64,000 nucleotides of DNA from Salvelinus alpinus (Eukaryota > Chordata > Actinopteri > Salmoniformes > Salmonidae), in the NCBI RefSeq assembly GCF_045679555.1, contig NC_092093.1, positions 66,163,714-66,227,713 on the forward strand, written 5' to 3'. Below the pieces are notes generated by a model, which saw only the letters and a program-made list of their open reading frames with translations, was not told where the DNA came from and made no database searches. Position 1 is the stretch's first letter; each line of letters starts with the position of its first letter. Both the position numbers and the translations under genes were made by a program. Shown here in pieces: positions 1-52,966 of the stretch.

Positions 1-2038
1 TTGTTGCACCAGATACCAGGTTTCCGTAAACCTGAAATGGATCAATACTAAATCAAATGAACCACTGAAGGAAGGGAACATCCTCATGACATCAAAAGAC
101 CTGTGTGTGTGTGTGTGTGTGTGTGCGTTATGTAGGCATGCATGTATGTGTTCATTAATCTAGATAATCACTCAGCATAGAAAGAGTTGGTAAATTAATT
201 TGTTCTGGAAAGTAAAACAAAACACAAACGTCCTCTTTCCTTTAGCGGCTTGGTGTTCTTATCAGAATGATAAACTACAGAGATTGTCAAGACTGCTACG
301 ACATCTTTAAATTCTGGCCAAACACAAAAACAACAAACCAGTATCCTTGTTTTACCATTAAATCAAAAGTAACGTTTACTATTAAATTAAAGCTCTATAT
401 GAATATCAGCTAGTCAGAAAGTCATGCAAACCAGACCAAACCAGGCTTCCAACTGTTCCTAAATGAGCCATATCAATAGTTTTCATAATATAAATTGGCC
501 AACAACATTCATTGTATCAGTAATCCAATACAGATAAATATGAATTTATAGCAACTTAAACAAATCTGCTACAACGTAAAAGTGTACCCTGCAAAAAAAA
601 AACAGGAAGCTTCATAAGGTCTTTCTTTTTCCAATCAATCTGTGAAAGATATTGTTGACATAGTTTTATAGCCTACCAGCCATACTCAGCATTTCAATCA
701 TTATCCCAAAGGACCATGACAATCAAAAATCCTTAAAATAGAACTTGTAATGATAATTTATTCTGGAGCACACCCACTAAACCTGACATGTACCAATGAA
801 ATCAGAATATGCTAAAAAAAAATATATACAAATATACAAAGTTGAGTGAATCAGAAAAGTAAAATAATGTCTAAAACCCATTTCGAGATCGCTCCAATGT
901 AGGCGGCCTATTCGTGTATAACCAATTAAAAGACTAAATAAAAGGCTCAGTGATCAAGTAACACTACCGGACAAAATGGACTCTTTAGTGCGAGAAGGAA
1001 AATGAAACCAGTCTTTACCAGTTAACGTCAATTAACTTAAAAGTGCAGAAGAAAACCTAACATATAGACACTATTATCCATGTTATCCAGTTTTAATGTT
1101 AGGAATAAGATATTACTATATTTTGTATGGCCAGTCAATCTAGATTCTATTCGAACAAAAATCCTTGGAACCATTACCTGATGCATGTGTAAGTTTGAAT
1201 CATCCTCATCATCACACCCTCAAACTGCATTTGAACAGAATTTTTGTTAATGGCTTTAATACGTTCCCACATGTTCTCCACTAGGCAGTGCCATTTACCC
1301 AGAAACTAAACGCTGCTTGAGGAAGGGCCCTACCCAAAAAGCCACCCCATAGTGTACATAATCATTATCAAATGCTGCCATCTATAGGAGGAAAATGGCA
1401 CTGCCAGAAGGAAAACTATGTAGTGGCAAGCCTCGCTCCTGTTCTACACCTGTTTTATTCAGTAGCTTTCCTCGAATCCAAAACACCTGTTCAGAAAATG
1501 AGCAAAATCTTGAGGTACAGCTTAAAACAATAGCCTACAACACAGGCAGATCTCCAGAACTCTTCTCTCTTAACTGTTGATATCGATGGGGTTCACAACT
1601 GAGCCGAGGATGGGAGCAACCATTATCCAGTGTCAACCACTACTTCTTGTTGTCGTTAGTGCCCGATGCACAAACCTTTTACTCAAACCTTTTTTCATAT
1701 CTCACATTTCTTCTGTCACAGTTTGAACGTCACCAGACCGGCGACCATGAACATATTGTCACATGAAACTGGCATTGAACCTCCCCCATGACCGCAATTC
1801 AACCATGAGAAAAAAAACATGCTGCTTTGTGCTGAGGATCTCCACAGTAGATAGTCTGCAGGCGAGGCGGTTGGGGGTGCTTGTTGTGAGGAGGATGAGG
1901 GTACGGTGTAGGTTAGTGTTCCATAGGGACGTGGTTACATCTAGCTGAAGGAGCTGTACACGGGAGCCTCAAGGTTGAATAAGCATCTGACGCGACGTCC
2001 CCGCACCGGGCGCTCGCCGCCTCCCTCTACCGCTCGCT
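1..2038. other. rbm33 3' UTR and downstream flank
   Basis: No coding exon of any gene is visible here. The stretch lies downstream of the rbm33 stop codon at 2039-2041, so its right part should be the 3' untranslated region read on the minus strand. Candidate polyadenylation signals, seen as TTTATT on the plus strand, occur at 757-762 and 1454-1459. The sequence is AT-rich and mostly unique to the left of 1900, and GC-rich between about 1860 and 2060. The true 3' end cannot be fixed from sequence alone. Confidence 0.4.
102..125. repeat. TG dinucleotide microsatellite
   Basis: About twelve uninterrupted TG units are seen directly in the sequence. It is a simple repeat downstream of rbm33. Confidence 0.95.
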
Positions 2039-44749
<42,711 letters not shown>

Positions 44750-44960
44750 GACGCAATACTGTTCCGTCCGTGTAAGTGCAATTCTATATAATTGCAGAAT
44801 ACATTGAAATGTTGACACTTTTGTGTTTAAATCAAGCTAATGCTACAGCTAACATTGTTTACCACCATCGGCAGAGAATCAGAACATAAACATGGCGGAG
44901 GGAATAAGCGCTGATGCATTCTGGGAAAGCATAAATGTTTCCTTTAAACCTGATTCGAAG
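44750..44960 (-). promoter_or_regulatory. rbm33: rbm33 5' UTR and core promoter region
   Basis: Three features support this: a YY1-like motif AAACATGGCGGAG (44888-44900), a ZNF143-like motif TTCCCAGAATGCA read on the minus strand (44915-44927), and the absence of repeats between exon 1 and 45118. ZNF143/YY1 motifs at TSSs are typical of housekeeping RNA-processing genes. The exact start site is not visible. Confidence 0.6.
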
Positions 44961-45118
44961 TCAGATTATATTACCTAATATTTATCAAATCAATGTTGGA
45001 TATATGATAATAAACTGATCCTAGATCTGCTCTTTTGGTCAACTTCTCTCTGTAGTGCATGAGACTCAACAACAAGTATGCATGATATCTAATTATATTT
45101 TTACATATTGCATGGAAC

Positions 45119-45579
45119 CAGTGGAGTAAAGAAACTGAGTAAAAATAGTTTGGAGTACTCCTTAAGTCATTTTTTGGAGGTATCTGTACTTTACTTTGCT
45201 ATTTATATTTTTGACAACTTCTACTTTTACTCCACTTTTACTTCACTTATCAAGAGAACAAGTGGTCATGCATACTGCCTCTGATTTGGTGGACTCACTA
45301 AACACATGCTTTGTTTGTAAATTATGTCTGAGTGTTGGAGTGTGCCTATGGCTATCTGTAAATAAATAAATAAACATTGTGCTTTCTGGTTTGCTTAATA
45401 TAAGGAATTAGAAATGATTTATAGCATTTTCTTTTACTTTTGATACTTAAGTATATTTAAAACCAGCTTGAAGACTTTTACTAAAGTAGTATTCTACTGG
45501 GTGACTTTTACTTGAGTCATTTTCTAGGTATCTTTACTTTTGCTCAAGTAGTGCGAATTGTGTACTTTTTCCACCACTG
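45119..45579. mobile_element. hAT-like non-autonomous element
   Basis: Ends CAGTGGAGTAAAG and TTTTTCCACCACTG form the inverted terminal CAGTGG. The flanking 8-mers CATGGAAC and CATAAAAC match at six of eight positions, which fits a degraded hAT 8-bp duplication. The interior repeats the words TACTTTTACT and ACTTTTACTT. No transposase. Confidence 0.7.
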
Positions 45580-45670
45580 CATAAAACTATGAAAGTATAC
45601 ATATTTTCTCAATAAGAGTAGGTGATAACATGAAATATACAATACATAGCTATACAATGTCAGTTATTTG

Positions 45671-45771
45671 TCACACATACTGGGCCAATTTATCCCGTTC
45701 TTCATAGAGACCATCCTCTGGGATTGTGACTTGGATAGGAAACGGACGACGCTTATCAGTCTCACTGGCAG
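45671..45771 (-). CDS. unassigned terminal exon candidate
   Basis: On the minus strand an acceptor TTAATTCCTATAG is followed by a reading that, after two bases, gives ASETDKRRPFPIQVTIPEDG and LYEERDKLAQYV, then TGA at 45671-45673. The composition looks like real protein and not like a transposon. It lies about 0.9 kb upstream of the rbm33 start codon, on the same strand, so it would be the last exon of another gene lying to the right or an isolated relic. I found no matching upstream exon and cannot name the protein. Confidence 0.35.
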
Positions 45772-48186
45772 CTATAGGAATTAACAGAGGGGAAATGTCA
45801 CAAAAATCATTTGTGGATAATGGGCGTGTCACAATGATGTCACAGTGGATTGTGAATAAAAAAGTGAACTATCCTTAACAAAGGACTAGGGAATAACTTG
45901 AGGTTATCAATCACTCTCAGATCTATTCTTTAGGCCAGAAACTGACTGGTGTAAACATGACCGATGTAAATCTTTTGTATTCTACTTGATGTTTTAAGAT
46001 CAACAAATTCATATTTACGTTTAGATCTAGTCATTATGCAATTCCAGAACTGGAGTTAATCTTATTAAAGTTATTCAAGTCCCTCCTTAGATTTTTTGGG
46101 GGTGGGGGGGGGACCAAAGCCTTTCCAGTTAACGTAACAAAGGTTTTGGCATAGCATTTTTTTTTCTGGTGTCCATTCTAAAGTCTGGAGTCCATTAAGC
46201 TCTGAAGTAGGAATCCAAGCAGTTGTCTCTCAGACTCTACAGCCAGACTTTGGAGCTACTGGTAAAGTCTAACCCCCAAATTCTTCTTTGGCTGACAAAC
46301 GTCAACAAAGACCCCTAGAGACACCAAAGAGAGGTGAGCAGTGAAGTGAAGCCTCATTGTATTGGCTCATTATGGGATCCTGCAGTGAGGAAGAAGCCAT
46401 TTTGTAGCACCACAAGGTCAATATCTGAAAGCCAGAGCGATGGAGGGGATCAGCCATGAGATTTTTAATTTCAGAAGGTGTAAAGGGACTTTCCTGGTAA
46501 CTGACAGTCTGTGAATCCTAATGGACTGTGAGGATTGGGAGGATAAGATGTTAAGCTGGTGAATATTTTCCTGGTTTCTTATGGAGTTGTGAATTGATCA
46601 AATATACAATATTTTCCCTATTTCTCAATTACTATGTAATTTTCCTTAGCATTGCATGCCATTTATTTTGATGTTTGGAAGGTAGGCTTACCTTCTGACA
46701 CACATTTCTGGAAACATATCTGTAAATAAAGTCTTTATGCATGCAAGTACAAAAGGAAATCCTCAAGCAGTGAACAATTGAACTATTGATGGTTGTCATC
46801 AAGGATAAGGTTGTTATACAGTAAATAAGAAAATAACTTTCAGGGTGTCCAATGAACACAGAACAACATTAGCCGTCAGTAGTAACATTTACCAAATATG
46901 GTAAAGATCCTGCTGTAAAAACATGACTTGAAAAGATGATAGATAGCCTATATATACACATTTCAGTTAATAATACAATTATTTAACTAATAAGTACTTT
47001 CATCATGCTCCAATCATTACATGTTTTACCCTGTTTTTCTTATGATGATCAATATTATTGCTATGCATATTGATATTCATAATTGGGATACCATCTTATG
47101 AAATATTAACAACTGAACAGCTGCTTTTAAGATGCTGAGAGGTTGTATATCATTATCTCGCGATCCTGATTCTTTTTTCCAAGAATTTGGGGGTTATTTC
47201 CAATAACAAGTTCTGAGGATAGCTGTCACATTCTATTACGGTGCCCTGAATGATTCTGTGCTCTTTTCCCAATCCAGTGGTTTTCCATAACAATGCAATT
47301 TAAAGGGTGGAAAGCCTGAGGCGACAAGAATTTATCCTCTTCAGTTAACGGACAAAAGTTCTTCCCACAACAAACCTGCCCATATGCCTTGTGTAGACCC
47401 ACTTGACAAAGCCACAGCCTCATCTTCTTTGTTTTTGTATGTAAGCCATTTGTATCTACAAAGAACTAATCATTGTCAAAATAATATAAACCATCCTGAG
47501 AAAGCCCAATAGCATTGCAAAGAGACATGTAAATGAAAGGATTCGTTGTAACAGAACATTCCTCTATTGAGTTGTGTGAGATAACACACACACATAAGCC
47601 CTTTAAAATAAAAAGCATACAGTGGGACATATCTATACCATAGAAATTTAATCTCATTATAGTTCTGTGTTCTACACACCGTCTACTCTGATCCCCTGAA
47701 AAATACAATCAAATTGTAATGTAGGCCTACGTGACAGGATAGGTCCTTCATTTTGGTCCTTGTTTCCCAGGGGACCCCAAGTTGTGATGAATATGTAAAA
47801 GTGTATAAAACCACCCCTTAGACTTGTGGAAGGTGAGAGCTTTTGTCCCTCAAGGTCATGGTCATGTGTAGTCTGTGCTGTGCAAGTCTATTTCGCTGAG
47901 ATACAGTGTTTATTTATTTGTATCAGTGCTTATTTGTTTAAAGTATTCAAATGATTGTGTGAAATTATGGCACTGCAATAATGTATTTTGTTTTCAGTTG
48001 GTTTCATGTGTTTAGAGTGTCAGATGGGGGTCCAAGCACAGTGAATCTGACCTCCCTTATGTGCATTTTTGGTCAAACATGATCTTGGTCAGCAACTACT
48101 GAGGTCTGAAAGCACTGCAGCCTAGTACTGTAGGAAGTGAGAGACTTCCAGTGGAAGTAACAGATCTAAGCAAATTATGGTGTATA
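45772..48186. other. intergenic, nothing recognised
   Basis: About 2.4 kb with no clear exon or transposon. A G run at 46100-46112 and a T run near 46158 are simple repeats. Parts near 46320-46560 and 47220-47420 have balanced composition and might be conserved non-coding sequence, which only alignment could show. Confidence 0.45.
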
Positions 48187-48510
48187 CACTGAGTGTACAA
48201 AACATTAGGAACACCTTCTTAATATTGAGTTGCACCCCCCTTTGCCCTCAAAACCGCCTCAATTCGTCGAGGCATGGACTCTACAAGGTGTCAAAAGCTT
48301 TCCACACGGATGCTGGCCCATGTTTACTCCAATGCTTCCCACAGTTGTGTCAAGCTGGCTGTATGTCCTTTGGGTGGTGGAACATTCTTGACACACAGGA
48401 AACTGTTGAGCGTGAAAAACCCAGCAGCGTTGCAGTTCTTGACACACTGAAACCGGTGTGCCTGGCACCTACTACCATACTCAGTTCAAAGGCACTTCAA
48501 AATGTTGTCC

Positions 48511-49320
48511 CCAATTGCTTCAAGATGTTCACCATTGTTCCTGTAACCAAGAAAGCAAAGGAACTGAACTAAATGACTGTCACCCCGTAGCACTCACTTC
48601 TGTCATCATGAAGTGCTTTGAGAGGCTAGTTAAGGATCACCTCCACCTTACCAGGCACCCTAGACCCACTTCAATTTGCATACCGCCCCAATAGATCCAC
48701 AGACGATGCAATCACCATTTTACTGCACACTGCCCTATCCCTTCTGGGCAAGAGGAATACCTATGTAAGAATGCTGTTCATTGACTACAGCTCAGCATTC
48801 AACACCATAGTACCATCCAAGCTCATCATTAAGCTCGGGGCCCTGGGTCTGAACCCCGCTCTGTGCAACTGGGTCCTGGACTTCCTGACGAGCCACCCCC
48901 AGGTGGTGAAGAAGAAGTGGCAACAGTGGCTCTTCAACTTCAGGAGGCTGAAGAAACCCTCAGGATGCTAACACCCTCACAAGCGTTTACAGATGCACTA
49001 TTGAGAGCATCCTGTCTGGCTGTATAACCGTCTGGTATGGCAAATGCACCGCCCGCAACCGCAGGGCTCTCCAGAGGATGGTGTGTTCTGCCCAACGCAT
49101 CACCGCGGGCACACAGCCTGGCCTCCAGGACACCTACAGCACCCCATGTCACAGGAAGGACAAAAATACCATCAAGGACATCAACCACCTGAGCCACGGT
49201 CTGTTCACCCCGCTATCATCCAGAAGGCGATGTCAGTACAGGTGTATCAAAGCTGGGACCGAGAGACTGAAAAACAGCTTCTATCTCAAGGCCATCAGAC
49301 TGTTAAATAGCCATTACTAG
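48511..49320 (+). pseudogene. LINE reverse transcriptase pseudogene
   Basis: Fragments in different frames: [20 protein letters not shown] at 48570 onward, a Asn-Arg-Ser-Thr-Asp-Asp-Ala motif near 48690, [20 protein letters not shown] (48771), and [15 protein letters not shown], after which the deletion joins straight to [16 protein letters not shown], skipping the FADD catalytic core. The end IRLLNSHY is at 49320. It is inactive. Confidence 0.87.
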
Positions 49321-49486
49321 CCAGCCTCCACCTAGTACCTCACCCTGAACATAGTCACGGTCACTAGCCGGCTACCACCCGGTTACTCAACTCTCCACCT
49401 TAGAGGCTGCTGCCCTATATGCATAGACATGGAATCACTGGCCACTTTAATAATGTTTACATACTGTTTAACTCATTTCATATGTA

Positions 49487-51136
49487 CAGTGCCTTGCAAA
49501 AGTACTCATCCCCCTTGGTGTTTTTCCTATTTTGTTGCATTACAACCTGTAATTTTAATTGATTTTTATTTGGATTTCATGTAATGGACATACACAAAAT
49601 AGTCCAAATTGGTGAAGTGAAATGACAAAAAAAACTTGTTTTATAAAATTCAAGAAAATAAAAAAACAGAAAAGTGATGTGTGCATATGTATTCACCCAC
49701 TTTGCTATGAAGCCCCTAAATAAGATCTGGTGCAAACAATTACCTTCGGAAGTCACATAATTAGTTAAATAAAGTCCACCTGTGTGCAATCTAAGTGTCA
49801 CATGATCTGTCACATGATCTCAGTATATATACACCTGCTCTGAAAGGCCCCAGAGTCTGCAACACCACTAAGCAAGGGGCACCACCAAGCAAGTGGCACC
49901 ATGAAGACCAAAGAGCTCTCCAAACAGGTCAGGGACAAAGTTTTGGAGAAGTACAGATCAAAGTTGAGTTATAAAAAATATCAGAAACTTTGAACATCCC
50001 ACAGAGCACCATTAAATCCATTATTAAAAAAGGGAAAGAATATGGGACCACAACAAACCTGCCAAGAGAGGGCCGCCCACCAAAACTCATGGACCAGGCA
50101 AGGAGGGCATTAATCAGAGAGGCATCAAAGAGACCAAAGATAACCCTGAAGGAGCTGCAAAGCTCTACAGCGGAGATTGGAGTATCTGTCCATAGGACCA
50201 CTTTAAACCATACACTCCACAGAGCTGGACTTTATGGAAGAGTGGCCAGAAAAAGCCATTGCTTAAAGAAAAAAATAAGCAAACACATTTGGTTTTCGCC
50301 AAAAGTCATGTGGGAGACTCCCCAAACATATGGAGGAAGGTACTCAGATGAGACTAAAATTGAGCTTTTTGGCCATCAAGGAAAATGCTATGTCTGGCGC
50401 AAACCCAACACCTTTCATCACTCCGAGAACATCATCCCCACAGTGAAGCATGGTGGTGGCAGCATCATGCCGTGGGAATGTTTTTCATCGGCAGGGACTG
50501 GGAAACTGGTCAGAATTGAAGGAATGATGGATGACTCTAAATACAGGGAAATTCTTGCGGGAAACCTGTTTCAGTCTTTCAGAGATTTGAAACTGTGACA
50601 GAGGTTCACTTTCCAGCAGGACAATGACCCTAAGCATACTGCTAAAGCAACACTTGAGTAGTTTAAGGGGAAACATTTAAATGTCTTGGAGTGGCCTAGT
50701 CAAAGCCCAGACCTCAATCAAATTGAGAATATGTGGTATGCCTTAAAGATTGCTGTACAGAACCCATCCAACTTGAAGGAGCTTGAAGGAGCTGGAGCAG
50801 TATTGCCTTGAAGAATGGGCAAAAATCCCAGTGGCTAGATTTGCCAAGCTGATAGAGACATGCCCCAAGAGACTTGCAGCTGTAATTGCTGCAAAAGGTG
50901 GCTCTACAAAGTATTGACTTTGGGGGGGGGTGAATAGTTATACACGCTCAAGTTTTCTGTTTTTTTGTCTTATTTCTTGTTTGTTTCACAGTAAAAATAT
51001 GTTGTATCTTCAAAGTGGTAGGCATGTTGTGTAAATCAAATGATACAACCCCCCCAAAAAATCTATTTTAATTCCAGGTTGTAAGTCAACAAAATAGGAA
51101 AAATGCTAAGGGGGTGAATACTTTCGCAAGCCACTG
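49487..51136 (+). mobile_element. Tc1-like element inside the LINE
   Basis: Starts CAGTGCCTTGCAAAAGTACT and ends AATACTTTCGCAAGCCACTG, flanked by TA (49485-49486 and 51137-51138). It is 1,650 bp. The TA is in the LINE 3' UTR (CATATG-TA-TATACTG). Confidence 0.95.
49901..50917 (+). pseudogene. Tc1-like transposase pseudogene
   Basis: Starts MKTKELSKQVRDKVLEKYRS, then a frame change and 49990-50598 open: [20 protein letters not shown] (HTH), [40 protein letters not shown] (first catalytic Asp) and [24 protein letters not shown] at 50596-50598 follows FRDLKL. Then FTFQQDNDPKHTAKATLE (second Asp), a TAG, and [19 protein letters not shown] (third acidic residue). Only a few stops and frame breaks separate it from an open frame. 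Confidence 0.9.
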
Positions 51137-51351
51137 TATATACTGTATTCTACTGTATTCTAGTCAATGCCACTCCGACATTGCTCATCTTAAAAATCCT
51201 TCTTTAACCGGTCTCCTCCCCTTCATCTACAATGATTGAAGTGGATTTAACAAGTGACATAAATAAGGGATCATAGCTTCACCTGGATTCACCTGGTCAG
51301 TCTATGTAATGGAAAGTACAGGTGTTCCTAATATTTTGTGCACTCAGTGTA

Positions 51352-52620
51352 TAAACCCTGGATTGCTGATGCTATGTATTGGCCAATGAGGGGCTTTGAA
51401 GACACAAGTCAGCCATATTGGTAATCCTCAGAAGGAGTAGTCCTCCATAGGAATTAATGCAATTCTACAGTTTTTAAATTAAAATCAAGGACAAAATTAC
51501 ATGTATATAAGTATTTTTGTTGTTGTAGGGGGGACAGTAAGATTAGTACTATATAAAAATATCTACTTAAAGGGAGAGAAAAAAATTATATTAATTTTTA
51601 TTTGTGTGTTTAGCTCACATATAATTTATACGTATTCTTTAAGGTGTCTGTAATAGAATATCCCTGGCAAAAACGAATGTAGACATTAAAGATGGGATAT
51701 GCGAAATGTGAAATAGAGCCAATGGTCGATCCAGGCGCATTTGTTACAGTTTTTGTTTTGTTTTTGAAAAGGATGAGCTGATTATCCAGCAACGTAATAA
51801 AACAAAGTCGTAGTACATACTCTGCTATTCTATCGTGCGTGCAATGATGTCAGAGGGAATAAAACAGTGTTCGTTGTGTCAAGGAATGACTTTATTGTTG
51901 TAACATCGCAAACGGACTTGGCAGTTTCAACGCAATGGATTCCAACTTTAATAAATGCATTTCTATAGCTTCCAAACTTTTTTTTAACAATGGTGGGAGA
52001 GTACCAAAATGGAGGTGCGGTCCCTTCAAAACAGCGCCCCCCGTGCCGTCAGTCATCTAGTGTATGTATAATCACTGGATATAAGTAATTTGTGTCAATA
52101 TGTTTTTTATGTCTGCCTTTGACTGTTTCCCTATAAATGGGCCTAGAACCTGTGACTTTGAATAGATGTTACTTACACATTGGGCCACACATATCACAAA
52201 ACCATCACAGCATCAGGCAATTGTTAGGAGCCAAACAGCTTCTACAAACACAAAAACAAATAAAATCAATATGTCAGGGTCAGGATGTTCCAGGACACCC
52301 TCTATTGGGTTTGTCAATACTAAAACGTTAACCTTCATGATAAGCTTTGTGTGAAACTATGTTACAGAATTCATAACTGTTTTGAGAAAAATGGGTCTGT
52401 CTGCTGACTGAATTATTGCATATAACATTTGCATTACGCCTACATAAATCTAACAGTTGTGGATTCCTTCTGTATAGGTGCACTACATTGACAAATCTAC
52501 AATACACTTTATTAAACAATAGATGGGCAAAGTGCTTTGGCAGTTTTTACATTCATGCTATTTTCAAATTCCCAGACTATTGATTAATTTTCACCCCCAG
52601 CACGCGGGCACCAGGATTTT
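51352..52620. other. intergenic, nothing named
   Basis: About 1.3 kb. A segment near 51895-52070 (GGCAGTTTCAACGCAATGGA and GTACCAAAATGGAGGTGCGG) looks like a dispersed repeat I cannot classify. No gene seen. Confidence 0.45.
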
Positions 52621-52966
52621 CACTATGGCCTTTTGTCATTGGATGCCAGGTTCAGATTCACAATCCCATTGGCTCTCTGGCTGTCAGTCTGAAATGTTGC
52701 TGATTTTTGCGCGGGTCGTGAACGCGCAACACAGACAGAAACGTAACTGCTCTGAGACTGTCTGGAGTCTGTCTGAAACTGATAAAATTGGAGATGGAGT
52801 TAAGGCTCTAGCTATGTAAATTGATAAGAAATCATGAATTCGAAATGGGAATTTACAGTCACTCAACAATGCTAGTGATTGAATTACGACGCAATACAAA
52901 TCAATATTTAGGCTCATGCTTTGAAAGTTTTCCAATGTTTATCATCAGACAATTCATTATGCACAG
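52621..52966 (+). promoter_or_regulatory. candidate plus-strand promoter and first (non-coding) exon
   Basis: Two inverted CCAAT boxes (CATTGG at 52637-52642 and 52667-52672, 30 bp apart) precede a local CpG cluster (TTTTTGCGCGGGTCGTGAAC and GCGCAAC), followed by about 230 bp ending GCACAG before a strong donor GTAAGA at 52967. There is no TATA box. The gene would be divergent from rbm33; CNPY1 holds that place in tetrapods, but no CNPY coding exon was found in the window, so this is a guess. Confidence 0.3.

Larger units (their letters stand above)
48506..51187 (+). mobile_element. LINE (L2-like) fragment with internal deletion, split by a Tc1
   Basis: 5' truncated at TTGCTTCAAGATGTTCACCA. 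It carries part of the RT and the C-terminal region, then the 3' UTR. The 3' end (TATACTGTATTCTACTGTAT) follows the inserted Tc1 at 51139. The interior RT segment with the catalytic FADD is deleted at about 48912. Confidence 0.87.
48187..51349 (+). mobile_element. TA-flanked inverted-repeat element, split by a LINE and a Tc1
   Basis: It starts CACTGAGTGTACAAAACATT and ends with ATTTTGTGCACTCAGTG, its inverse, and is flanked by TA (48185-48186 and 51350-51351). Its own sequence is 48187 to about 48505 and 51188-51349; the rest is inserted. The family is the same as 27650-28051. No transposase is visible, so it is non-autonomous; the TA duplication suggests a Tc1/mariner-type partner. Confidence 0.88.

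Noticed and set aside
48177..48572. A 131-codon plus-strand frame across the start of the element at 48187
   Set aside because: It runs through a non-coding inverted-repeat element into the LINE; no protein similarity.
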